From DASCNA01 sp036011305 (GTDB lineage Bacteria > Verrucomicrobiota > Lentisphaeria > Victivallales > GWF2-38-69): a DNA stretch of 5,975 nucleotides. The notes below the pieces were generated by a model, which saw only the letters and a program-made list of their open reading frames with translations, had not been told where the DNA came from and did not search any database. The stretch lies in NCBI GenBank assembly GCA_036011305.1, contig DASCNA010000215.1, positions 1 through 5,975 on the forward strand, written 5' to 3'. Positions 1-5,975 of this stretch are shown one piece after another; position 1 is the first letter of the stretch, and each line of letters begins with the position of its first letter. The translations under genes were made by a program, and so were the position numbers.

Positions 1-2
1 CG

Positions 3-596
3 CTTATTCTAACGATCACAAAAAAATATTATGGAAATTACTTTTCGTTAAATAATAGAAAATTTGCTTTTATGAGACTTGAAGAAAAAGAGAGATACTA
101 TAAAGAAAAGATATCGGAAATATCTCAATCTTCTATTCCTATAACTAAATTGTTTACAGATTTCACTGTTTACCCTGGAATAGAAAAATATAAAATAAAT
201 ATTAAAAACTTCAGTATTATTAATGATAATTATTACTATTTTAATAATTTTACAAAACTAAAAAATATCCTTAACTTAGGATTGACAAAAAGATTTTATC
301 CTTACTATTTTGACTATCAATATAATATAATAATTAACAATTATATCTATTTGCCATCAAATATGAATAAAATATTAATTTCTCCTAAAAACAAAAATAT
401 TTCTTTACCCAATAAATCCGGTAATATTAACATTTCATCAAGATTTAACGAATTTAAAAAATCAATAAATGAACAGATCAAAATCACTTCAAAGCCATCA
501 ATTATTTCGCCCGAAGGATATCAGGATTTGTTAAACATCAAAGAAAAAATATCCTCAAAATCAAATAATACATATTTACTAGAAATTAATAAATAG
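3..596 (+). CDS. C-terminal part of a probable DUF3857/transglutaminase-like secreted protein (5' end outside window)
   Basis: The reading frame is open from the left edge of the window (first full codon at position 3) to a TAG at 594-596, giving about 197 residues. The ATG at 72 is therefore probably internal, and no ribosome-binding site precedes it. The protein has no obvious membrane segment. It is rich in Asn, Lys, Ile and Tyr and reads as alternating short beta-like stretches. The tail contains a Lys-Arg-Phe-Tyr-Pro segment, then an 'IYLPSN' strand, and ends with 'PEGYQDLLNIKEKI' followed by a polar helix and a final hydrophobic strand. This layout resembles the C-terminal beta-rich region of bacterial DUF3857/transglutaminase-core proteins, which end in a similar 'Y..(hydrophobic)..' helix. 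The assignment rests on remembered family pattern only, and no catalytic Cys-His-Asp is present in this fragment. Base composition is far more AT-rich than in the rnf genes (6 G/C in 60 bases at 181-240). The gene converges on the HNH gene. Confidence 0.5.
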   Translation, partial: LILTITKKYYGNYFSLNNRKFAFMRLEEKERYYKEKISEISQSSIPITKLFTDFTVYPGIEKYKINIKNFSIINDNYYYFNNFTKLKNILNLGLTKRFYPYYFDYQYNIIINNYIYLPSNMNKILISPKNKNISLPNKSGNINISSRFNEFKKSINEQIKITSKPSIISPEGYQDLLNIKEKISSKSNNTYLLEINK

Positions 597-680
597 TTGG
601 TATTTTTATTGATTATATTGAATTTATTAAGGTAAGAATATGAGATTATTCAAAAATTTTCATAGCAATTTACTATAATA

Positions 681-992
681 TTATTTTCTGTCATCTTTAT
701 CCAGTTCATTTAATATCATATCAACCGGAGTGTAGTATTTTTTCTCATTATTACATTCTTTACAGCATGGCACAATATTGCCTTTTGTACTTTTCCCTCC
801 TCTGGAAAGCGGAACAACATGATCCATAGTTAGTTCTGAAGGCAGAAATTCCTTTTTGCAATAATGACATATTCCTTTGACTAATAAATTCTGCCACCAA
901 TTAGTTTTTCTTAATTGTGCAGCCTTGGCTTTCTCTTTTTTTATATGAGCCTTATCCTTTTCAATATACACCCAGTTACTGCAATCATTCAT
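681..992 (-). CDS. Small HNH endonuclease family protein
   Basis: This 103-residue protein is a compact HNH (beta-beta-alpha-metal) nuclease. The zinc-knuckle pairs are C42-x2-C45 and C77-x2-C80. Between them lies 'TMDHVVPLSRGGKSTKGN', containing the catalytic-type D57-H58 and N72. The sequence after C80 ('NNEKKY') completes the fold. The N-terminal 40 residues are charged and probably helical, with a 'WW' pair at 32-33, and have no signal peptide, so the protein is cytoplasmic. Such stand-alone HNH proteins of about 100 residues are common in bacteria and mostly uncharacterised. Phage, restriction or DNA-repair roles are possible, but nothing here selects one. The start is supported by a GGAG at 1001-1004, eight bases before the ATG. 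It lies 75 bp downstream of rnfG on the same strand but beyond a hairpin terminator, so it is probably not a functional member of the rnf operon. No methylase, integrase or toxin partner is visible. Confidence 0.85.
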   Translation of the reverse strand: MNDCSNWVYIEKDKAHIKKEKAKAAQLRKTNWWQNLLVKGICHYCKKEFLPSELTMDHVVPLSRGGKSTKGNIVPCCKECNNEKKYYTPVDMILNELDKDDRK

Positions 993-1011
993 TTTAAAAT
1001 CTCCGTAAAAT

Positions 1012-1043
1012 AAAAAAGAGAGTAAAAATAACTCTCTTTTTTT
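1012..1043 (-). terminator. Intrinsic terminator of the rnf operon, potentially bidirectional
   Basis: A perfect 12-bp inverted repeat (1012-1023 with 1031-1042) surrounds a 7-nt A-rich loop. The core of the stem is GAGAGT/ACTCTC. The outer part is an A/T run, so each strand reads as a hairpin followed by a T tract. On the minus strand it lies 24 nt after the rnfG stop codon, just where the rnf transcript should end. On the plus strand it could stop transcription coming from the left. The stem has little GC, so termination may be leaky and some read-through into the HNH gene is possible. Confidence 0.75.
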
Positions 1044-1067
1044 ACAAATATATAATCTAGCCCTGAA

Positions 1068-1856
1068 TTAATTAGATTTATTAAAATTCTCTAACACCTG
1101 TTTTTTGGTTTCATAGAAGACTGAAACCATTTGTGTAACGGCATCAGTGACTGCCCGGCTTGTAATGGTTGATCCGGTTACATATTTAAAAGCACCACCA
1201 TCTTTCTGTACCTGCCATTTCGAAGCAGGGATAATATTAGGATTCTTTTTATCAGAAGAATTATATGCACTGTTTGGTACATATTCTTTTCCACTGAAAT
1301 AATCCAATATTGGATTAGGGGCTAACTTATTTTCACTCCCCTTGTACTCTCCTTTGAGTATACCCCAGATACTTTTCTTAACAGTCCTATCAAATACAGC
1401 TGTACCAAGCCCCGGTGTTTCTTTATTTTCTGTTACAACAACATTTTCAATTATACCTTTAGGCGTCATAGACAATAATACCGTCATATCACCGCCGTAT
1501 CCCTTATTCGTAACAGTCTGTGCTATTATGGAAATTAGTTTATCATCTTTTTTAGCTGGATAAAAAACTACCAGACTTGTAACTTTAGACGCTTTTTCAG
1601 TTACAGATATAATGCTCCATTTACCATCAGACAGATAAACTTTAGTTTTACCTTCCTCTGGATCATTATTAAATTCAGGTTGTAACTTCTTAAAAGCCGC
1701 TAACGTAGATTTAAGTGCTGCCTCTTCTCTAGGCTTTTGAGTTATATAATCCACCATAGCTAAAATCCCGGCAGCAATAGCTGCAATGACAGCTAAAGAA
1801 ATAATTAAAACAAAAATATTATCTTTAAAGTTCTTTTTCGTACCCTGATCATTCAT
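1068..1856 (-). CDS. rnfG: Rnf complex subunit RnfG (FMN-binding, flavoprotein)
   Basis: RnfG is the membrane-anchored subunit that carries covalently bound FMN outside the cytoplasm and passes electrons within the Rnf ion-pumping ferredoxin:NAD+ oxidoreductase. The 262-residue protein has a short basic N-terminus, one transmembrane helix at about residues 14-36, and then an FMN_bind domain. Family hallmarks are 'GYGGDM' (119-124), 'ETPGLG' (146-151) and the flavin-attachment region 'TGSTITSRAV' (227-236), with T230 the expected FMN-linked threonine. The usual form is D-x-x-(S/T)-G-A-T. Here K224 stands in the Asp position and S229 in the Ala position, which is unusual. At 262 residues it is longer than many RnfG proteins (E. 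coli RsxG is about 206). Much of the extra length lies between 'ETPGLG' and the flavin motif. The start lies 1 nt after the rnfD stop, so the two are probably translationally coupled. Related NqrC has a similar length, but the neighbours identify this as Rnf. Confidence 0.95.
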   Translation of the reverse strand: MNDQGTKKNFKDNIFVLIISLAVIAAIAAGILAMVDYITQKPREEAALKSTLAAFKKLQPEFNNDPEEGKTKVYLSDGKWSIISVTEKASKVTSLVVFYPAKKDDKLISIIAQTVTNKGYGGDMTVLLSMTPKGIIENVVVTENKETPGLGTAVFDRTVKKSIWGILKGEYKGSENKLAPNPILDYFSGKEYVPNSAYNSSDKKNPNIIPASKWQVQKDGGAFKYVTGSTITSRAVTDAVTQMVSVFYETKKQVLENFNKSN

Positions 1857-1857
1857 A

Positions 1858-3000
1858 TTAATTAACCTCCGCAGCCTTTTTCTTTATAAATCCAAATGGC
1901 TTACCTGCAGTATATCTGTCAATAAGAGGAGTAAGAGCATTCATTAGTACAATTGAGAACATAACACCTTCCGGATATCCTCCCCAATCTCTAATAATAC
2001 AGGTAATAATGCCACAGCCGATACCAAAAATTATTCCTCCTTTAATTGTCATCGGCGTAGTCACCATATCAGTTGCCATAAAAAAAGCACCTATTAAGAG
2101 TCCACCCGTTAATACCTGGAATAATGCTCCTGGTAACGCAGGAGCAGGCTGAGTTAAATGCACTATTAAACCAAAAACAGCAACTGTACCAATATATGCA
2201 ACGGGTACCTGCCATTTTATAATTTTCATAATTATTAGGAAAACACCTCCTATAATCAATGCTATGGCGGATGTTTCGCCAATGCATCCTCCAATATTTC
2301 CTACAAAATAACTCCATAAATGGCTCCAGTCAGCCATTGTTCCCATAAGGTGATTTGTGGCAGTACCAAGTGATTTGGGTATTTTGACCATATTAAGAGG
2401 AGTTGCTGATGTAACACCATCAATAACACTATGAAAAAAAGGAAGTGAAGGTAGAGACTTAATTGAATCAATCTGACTTTGAGAAAGTAATGTTTTATCA
2501 AATATAAACAGAGATTTATCCATAAATCTGGTGGGCACCCATGTAGTCATCAGTTTTGGAAAACCAATCATTAGTCCGATCCTTGCAACACAAGCCGGAT
2601 TGAATGGATTGTTACCAATACCTCCGTAAACCTGCTTCCCAAATACAATTGCAATAAAACTGCCAATAATACATACCAACCATGGCATTCCAGCAGACAA
2701 AAGCATTCCCAGAAGTAAACCTGTTATTATAGCACTGCCGTCTTTCCAATCGCTGTCACGTCCCATCATTTTACATAAAATATATTCAAAAAAAACAGCA
2801 GATACAACACATATTACAAGTACCTGCACTGCAGCAAAACCGAAATAGTATATTCCCATCGCACAACTCGGCAAAAGAGCTAATATTACTAAATACATTA
2901 TTTTCTTAACACTTGATCCATCATGGAGATGAGGAGAAGAACTAGCAATCAGTTTGCTTGTTTCAGGTAATCTAATTTCATTTACTTTTGTCTGGTTCAT
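1858..3000 (-). CDS. rnfD: Rnf complex subunit RnfD (membrane flavoprotein)
   Basis: RnfD is an integral membrane subunit with covalently bound FMN, homologous to NqrB, and is thought to take part in ion translocation. The 380-residue protein is mostly hydrophobic, with some nine to ten predicted membrane segments. The N-terminal 'SPHLHDG' (22-28) matches the conserved SPH region. 'GGIGNNPFNPACVAR' (126-140) is a family signature. 'VTSATPL' (196-202) is the flavinylation motif, with T200 the expected FMN-linked threonine. The 'FMATDMVTTP' (307-316) and 'RDWGGYPEGVMFSIVLMN' (337-354) blocks near the C-terminus are also typical. The first 20 residues are somewhat longer than needed, but no other start codon lies before the conserved region, and residue 35 is too late. 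The ribosome-binding site is weak (GGAAA at 3007-3011). The gene follows rnfC after 45 bp and abuts rnfG, so coupling within the operon is likely. Confidence 0.96.
   Translation of the reverse strand: MNQTKVNEIRLPETSKLIASSSPHLHDGSSVKKIMYLVILALLPSCAMGIYYFGFAAVQVLVICVVSAVFFEYILCKMMGRDSDWKDGSAIITGLLLGMLLSAGMPWLVCIIGSFIAIVFGKQVYGGIGNNPFNPACVARIGLMIGFPKLMTTWVPTRFMDKSLFIFDKTLLSQSQIDSIKSLPSLPFFHSVIDGVTSATPLNMVKIPKSLGTATNHLMGTMADWSHLWSYFVGNIGGCIGETSAIALIIGGVFLIIMKIIKWQVPVAYIGTVAVFGLIVHLTQPAPALPGALFQVLTGGLLIGAFFMATDMVTTPMTIKGGIIFGIGCGIITCIIRDWGGYPEGVMFSIVLMNALTPLIDRYTAGKPFGFIKKKAAEVN
1866..1870 (-). promoter_or_regulatory. Shine-Dalgarno site of rnfG inside the end of rnfD
   Basis: The minus strand reads GGAGG here, nine bases before the rnfG ATG. 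It overlaps the last sense codons of rnfD (the Ala-Glu-Val end), and the two genes are separated by a single base. This is the strongest ribosome-binding site in the cluster. It fixes the rnfG start and suggests that ribosomes finishing rnfD help start rnfG. Confidence 0.8.
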
Positions 3001-3045
3001 CTAAAGTTTCCAATACTGATTTAACAGGATTAATACTATTTATTT

Positions 3046-4368
3046 TTAACGTTTTTTTTTAGCTTCTATAACTTCTGTTTTACCTCTTTTTATATGCTGA
3101 ACAAGAGGTCTTAATGCAGGACAAACATATGCGCATGATCCGCACTCCATACAATCAATTACATTAGTATATTCTGCGAGATCAAAATTTTCGCTTTCTA
3201 TCATAACACTTAATGTTCCTGGCATTAAGGCCATTGGACAAACATCTACACATCTACCGCATCTTATGCATGGGTGTGATGAATATTGAGCAATTTCATT
3301 CTCAGATAAGAGCAACAAGCCTGATGCATTTTTTGTTATAGGCACATCAAGAGATGATTGTGCCTGTCCCATCATCGGTCCTCCTAATAACATTTTAGCA
3401 GGTTGCTTATTTATTCCTCCGGCAAATTCCAGAGCTTTGCCTAACGGAGTTCCTATTCTTAATTTCCAATTCCCAGGCTCACATACAGAAGTACCGGTAA
3501 TAGTAGTTATTCTTTCAATCAAAGGTTTTCTATAAATTACAGCATCAGCAACTGCAGCCGCTGTAGCAACATTTTGAACAACACACCCGACATCCATAGG
3601 CAAACCGCTGCAAGGCACTTCTCTTCCTGTAATTGCATATATTAACTGTTTTTCAGCACCCTGTGGATATTTTACTTTTAGTGGAACTATTTTTACATGA
3701 TACTGTCCACACAATTTATTTAATTCTGCAATTGCATCAGGTTTGTTAGATTCAATCCCTATAAAAATATTCTTTGTGTCTAAAATTTTTGCTAACAGAC
3801 TAACGCCCTGTAATATTTTTTCTGTTTCTTCAACCATTAATCTGTGATCAGCTGTTAAAAAAGGTTCACATTCTGCCCCATTAATTATTAAAGAATCAAT
3901 ATATTTATCCGAAGGTGGAGAGAGTTTTACTAAAGTAGGAAAGGCAGCCCCCCCCATACCGACTACTCCAGCATCAGCTATTCTTTTCTTTAGTTCAACT
4001 ACTTCTAATGCCTCCCAGTTATTATCAAGTTCAACACTGGAAATCCATTGATCCTTTCCATCAGAAGTTAATTCAACTGCACTCATATTGAAACCTGTTG
4101 GTCCAGGCCAGTTAATAATTTTTATTTTGCCACTGGTTGGAGCATGAATAGAAGAAGAAACAAATCCACCACTGACAGCTAATACCTGTCCTTTTTTCAC
4201 TTCCTCACCATTCGCTACTATTGTTTTGGGCGGTGCTCCAATATTTTGCTGTAATATAACATAATACTTATCAAGAAGTGGTGCCGTTCTTACTGTTTTA
4301 CCTTCAGTAAGTTCTTTACCTTCCCAAGGGTGCACTCCTCCTTTAAAACGTTTTATAGAAAATGACAT
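3046..4368 (-). CDS. rnfC: Rnf complex subunit RnfC (NADH-binding, two [4Fe-4S] clusters)
   Basis: RnfC is the peripheral cytoplasmic subunit where NAD+/NADH reacts. It binds FMN/NADH through a fold shared with the 51-kDa subunit of complex I. The 440 residues start with the RnfC N-terminal domain ('FKGGVHPWEGK', 8-18) and a barrel-like lipoyl/sandwich segment around 45-90. Next come the nucleotide/flavin motif 'GVVGMGGAAFPT' (134-145), 'NGAECEPF' (163-170) and 'YPQGAEKQL' (234-242), then an SLBB-like segment around 285-335. Two complete ferredoxin motifs close the protein: C367, C370, C373, C377 and C406, C409, C412, C416. The long Ala-rich C-terminal extension of gammaproteobacterial RsxC is absent, so this is the short form common in anaerobes. 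GAGG at 4377-4380, eight bases before the ATG, supports the start. Two homopolymers stand out in the coding strand: a G8 tract in the GMGGAA motif and an A9 tract just before the stop. Confidence 0.97.
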   Translation of the reverse strand: MSFSIKRFKGGVHPWEGKELTEGKTVRTAPLLDKYYVILQQNIGAPPKTIVANGEEVKKGQVLAVSGGFVSSSIHAPTSGKIKIINWPGPTGFNMSAVELTSDGKDQWISSVELDNNWEALEVVELKKRIADAGVVGMGGAAFPTLVKLSPPSDKYIDSLIINGAECEPFLTADHRLMVEETEKILQGVSLLAKILDTKNIFIGIESNKPDAIAELNKLCGQYHVKIVPLKVKYPQGAEKQLIYAITGREVPCSGLPMDVGCVVQNVATAAAVADAVIYRKPLIERITTITGTSVCEPGNWKLRIGTPLGKALEFAGGINKQPAKMLLGGPMMGQAQSSLDVPITKNASGLLLLSENEIAQYSSHPCIRCGRCVDVCPMALMPGTLSVMIESENFDLAEYTNVIDCMECGSCAYVCPALRPLVQHIKRGKTEVIEAKKKR

Positions 4369-4425
4369 TAATTAAACCTCAAAACAATTATTTAGGACAT
4401 TATAGTATGTTAATAATAATAAAAA

Positions 4426-5223
4426 TTATTTTCTAAGACATTTAGTTGGACATCCAGCTTTATCAATAAGATCTGACGATGGTGCATTTGAATAATTTAT
4501 CCTGGCAAGAAAACCATCCATTTCCATTTGACCTTCTTCTGCAGCTTTAACGCATTTTCGACATCCAATACATGATACTTTACAGACTTTCTTCTTATCC
4601 AAAGCTTTCTCTTTGGAATTACAATAAACATGTATATCAGCAGTTTCAGGAACCATTATTATAAGGTTTTTAGGACATGTTTCAACACATTTTCCACATC
4701 CTACACAAAGATCAGGATGAACTATTGCCAAAGCTTTATCTGTGATTTCAATGGCATCAAATGGACAAATTCTAGCACATGTTCCCAAGCCTAAGCATCC
4801 ATTCCTGCAGCCTTTTAATCCTCCGCCAATTAGAGATGCAGATTTACAGTCATTAATTCCATTATATTGAGCTTCAAACAATGCATTATCACTATCTCCT
4901 CCACACAATATCACAGCTACTTTTTTGACAATATTATCTGATTGTTTAAGCCCCATAATCTCAACTATAGCTTTAACTCCTTCTTCTGAGCATACAGGAC
5001 ATTTTTCAGGAATTGTCACCCCTGAGACTACAGCTTTTGCAAAATCTGAACATCCGGCTAGTCCACAACCTCCGCAATTTGCTCCAGGCAGTGCATCTAA
5101 TACCTGTTCTACTCTGGGGTCCTGTTTCACTTCAAATACTTTCGCCGTTATGCCTATGGTTAGGCCTAGTATTATGGCTATACCGATTAACAAACAAACA
5201 GAAATTACTACTAACTCTATCAT
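4426..5223 (-). CDS. rnfB: Rnf complex subunit RnfB (multi-cluster ferredoxin-like electron input)
   Basis: RnfB is membrane-anchored and takes electrons from reduced ferredoxin, relaying them through several [4Fe-4S] clusters. One N-terminal helix (about 3-28) anchors it. The Fe-S domain shared with the RnfB/CO-dehydrogenase family follows: C50, C53, C58, C75 with the 'CGGCGLAGC' signature. A complete two-cluster ferredoxin module comes next: C139, C143, C149, C153 and C173, C176, C179, C183. A third module is partly degenerate. C218, C221, C224 and C258 remain, but the positions expected for the second cluster are A228, P248, D251 and D254. The prediction is therefore four [4Fe-4S] clusters in all. 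Other cysteines (107, 126, 201, 214, 262) also occur. The length of 265 residues fits the longer RnfB form of anaerobes rather than the shorter form of E. coli. The gene lies 25 bp after rnfA. An AAGGA at 5235-5239 is 11 bases from the ATG, and a second AAGG is only 3 bases away. Confidence 0.96.
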   Translation of the reverse strand: MIELVVISVCLLIGIAIILGLTIGITAKVFEVKQDPRVEQVLDALPGANCGGCGLAGCSDFAKAVVSGVTIPEKCPVCSEEGVKAIVEIMGLKQSDNIVKKVAVILCGGDSDNALFEAQYNGINDCKSASLIGGGLKGCRNGCLGLGTCARICPFDAIEITDKALAIVHPDLCVGCGKCVETCPKNLIIMVPETADIHVYCNSKEKALDKKKVCKVSCIGCRKCVKAAEEGQMEMDGFLARINYSNAPSSDLIDKAGCPTKCLRK

Positions 5224-5248
5224 AAACCTTTATATCCTTTAAAGAAAA

Positions 5249-5869
5249 TTACATTTTTACCAATGCTGAAAATCCCATGAATCCCATAGCTAAGATACCG
5301 GCCGTTACCAAAGCTATAGCTGTACCTTCCATAGGTTTTGGAAGTTTTGCCAAATCTATTTTTTCTCTTAAACTTGCAAAAAGTATCATAGCAATAGAGA
5401 AACCTATTGCTGAGCAAAAACCGAAAACTGTCGATTGTAAAATATCTCTTACCTTAGTCGCATTTAGCAATACAACGCCCATTACTGCACAATTCGTTGT
5501 TATAAGAGGTAAATATATACCTAGTGATTTATATAATGGTGGGCTTAATTTCTGTAAAGATATTTCTACAACTTGAACAAGAGATGCAACAACAGCGATG
5601 AAAACAAGAGTCTGTAAGAAAACTAAGTGTCCAGAAAAGAGATGACCTGCAATCGTAATAGATACCTCTTGATTCAGAATGAAATTAAATATTATGGAAG
5701 ATATAAACGAAGCTGCAGTCATTACAAAAATTACTGCACCGGACATTCCAATTGCAGGTTCTAATTTTCGAGATACGCCTAAAAAAGGACATATACCAAG
5801 AAATCTAGATAAAACAAAGTTATTGACTAAAATAGTGCCAACTGTTATTGCCAGCCAATCCTGTGACAT
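5249..5869 (-). CDS. rnfA: Rnf complex subunit RnfA (integral membrane, Fe-S ligand)
   Basis: RnfA is a small integral membrane subunit that, with its homologue RnfE, holds an iron-sulfur centre inside the membrane and passes electrons across it. The 206-residue protein has about six transmembrane segments. The two signature half-repeats are present: 'NNFVLSRFLGICPFLGVS' (16-33) with C27, and 'LITTNCAVMGVVLL' (122-135) with C127. These are the cysteines expected to ligate the shared cluster. The C-terminus 'AMGFMGFSALVK' is typical of RnfA and separates it from RnfE. An AGGAG at 5875-5879, five bases before the ATG, supports the start. It is the first rnf gene visible in the operon, 25 bp ahead of rnfB. 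Its obligate partner RnfE is not encoded anywhere in this window. Confidence 0.96.
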   Translation of the reverse strand: MSQDWLAITVGTILVNNFVLSRFLGICPFLGVSRKLEPAIGMSGAVIFVMTAASFISSIIFNFILNQEVSITIAGHLFSGHLVFLQTLVFIAVVASLVQVVEISLQKLSPPLYKSLGIYLPLITTNCAVMGVVLLNATKVRDILQSTVFGFCSAIGFSIAMILFASLREKIDLAKLPKPMEGTAIALVTAGILAMGFMGFSALVKM

Positions 5870-5975
5870 AAAAACTCCTAATTTGGTTGCATTTATACTA
5901 TTGGGATATTATTAGGAATTAAGAATTTCTGCTAAAAATTCAATAATAATACATATGATAAATTATTTTATTTAT
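5870..5975 (-). promoter_or_regulatory. Leader region upstream of rnfA, possible promoter
   Basis: This AT-rich stretch precedes rnfA. On the minus strand it contains the AGGAG ribosome-binding site (5875-5879) and a TATAAA that could serve as a -10 element (5892-5897), with no convincing -35 hexamer at normal spacing. Stops occur in all three minus-strand frames, so no gene reads from it into rnfA, though a gene could end near the window edge. ATTAGGA, overlapping the ribosome-binding site, is complementary to TCCTAAT at 5911-5917. The promoter call is tentative. Confidence 0.3.

Noticed and set aside
640..678. A 12-codon open frame on the plus strand with AAGG seven bases upstream
   Set aside because: It is too short and has no recognisable content; in AT-rich intergenic DNA such a frame is expected by chance.
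597..680. Convergent gap between the left-hand gene and the HNH gene, searched for a terminator
   Set aside because: It contains only AT-rich sequence with no stable hairpin followed by a T tract, so no terminator is called.
681..992. HNH gene as a homing endonuclease or part of a defence system
   Set aside because: No intron, intein, methylase, helicase or toxin partner adjoins it; the compact HNH form is common and gives no specific function.
3052..3060. A9 tract in the last codons of rnfC as a programmed frameshift site
   Set aside because: It lies directly before the stop codon in a Lys-rich tail where a shift would change little, and no downstream structure or conserved extension is evident.
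4369..4425. TATAAT on the minus strand between rnfB and rnfC as an internal promoter
   Set aside because: No -35 hexamer is found at 16-18 bp and the sequence is generally AT-rich, so the match is likely chance.
4925..5242. Plus-strand open frames of about 70-105 codons opposite rnfB, and similar ones opposite rnfA and rnfG
   Set aside because: They lie antisense to well-conserved rnf genes, lack ribosome-binding sites and have no family resemblance; they are shadows of the real coding strand.

Overview
This is an AT-rich bacterial window. Its core, on the minus strand from about 5869 down to 1068, is a run of genes for an Rnf complex, the membrane-bound, ion-pumping ferredoxin:NAD+ oxidoreductase. 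Read in the direction of transcription the order is rnfA, rnfB, rnfC, rnfD, rnfG. The gaps are 25, 57, 45 and 1 nt, so it looks like one operon. The complex and the cysteine-rich, ferredoxin-type RnfB and RnfC point to an anaerobic or facultative bacterium that exchanges electrons between ferredoxin and NADH. The lineage cannot be fixed from this sequence. An AT-rich anaerobe such as a member of Elusimicrobiota or a related group would fit, but that is only an impression.

Layout from left to right. Positions 3-596 (+) hold the 3' end of a gene that enters from outside the window. Its product looks like the C-terminal part of a secreted transglutaminase/DUF3857-type protein, and this stretch is strikingly AT-rich. 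Positions 597-680 are a short gap between convergent genes. Positions 681-992 (-) encode a small HNH nuclease with two CxxC zinc-knuckle pairs. Positions 1012-1043 form a perfect 12-bp hairpin with T tracts on both strands, which probably terminates the rnf transcript. Positions 1068-5869 (-) are rnfG, rnfD, rnfC, rnfB and rnfA. Positions 5870-5975 are the rnfA leader.

How the parts work together: RnfB receives electrons from reduced ferredoxin through a chain of [4Fe-4S] clusters. RnfA, together with RnfE, carries them across the membrane through a shared iron-sulfur centre. RnfG and RnfD carry covalently bound FMN. RnfC is the NAD(H)-binding unit with two [4Fe-4S] clusters.

The points most worth a second look are these. 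(1) rnfE, needed for a standard complex, is absent: its usual place after rnfG is taken by a terminator and the HNH gene. (2) The last ferredoxin module of RnfB has lost exactly the four ligands of one cluster while keeping the four of the other. (3) The RnfG flavin-attachment motif departs from consensus at two positions. I found no CRISPR array, tRNA, rRNA, insertion sequence or clearly novel system.
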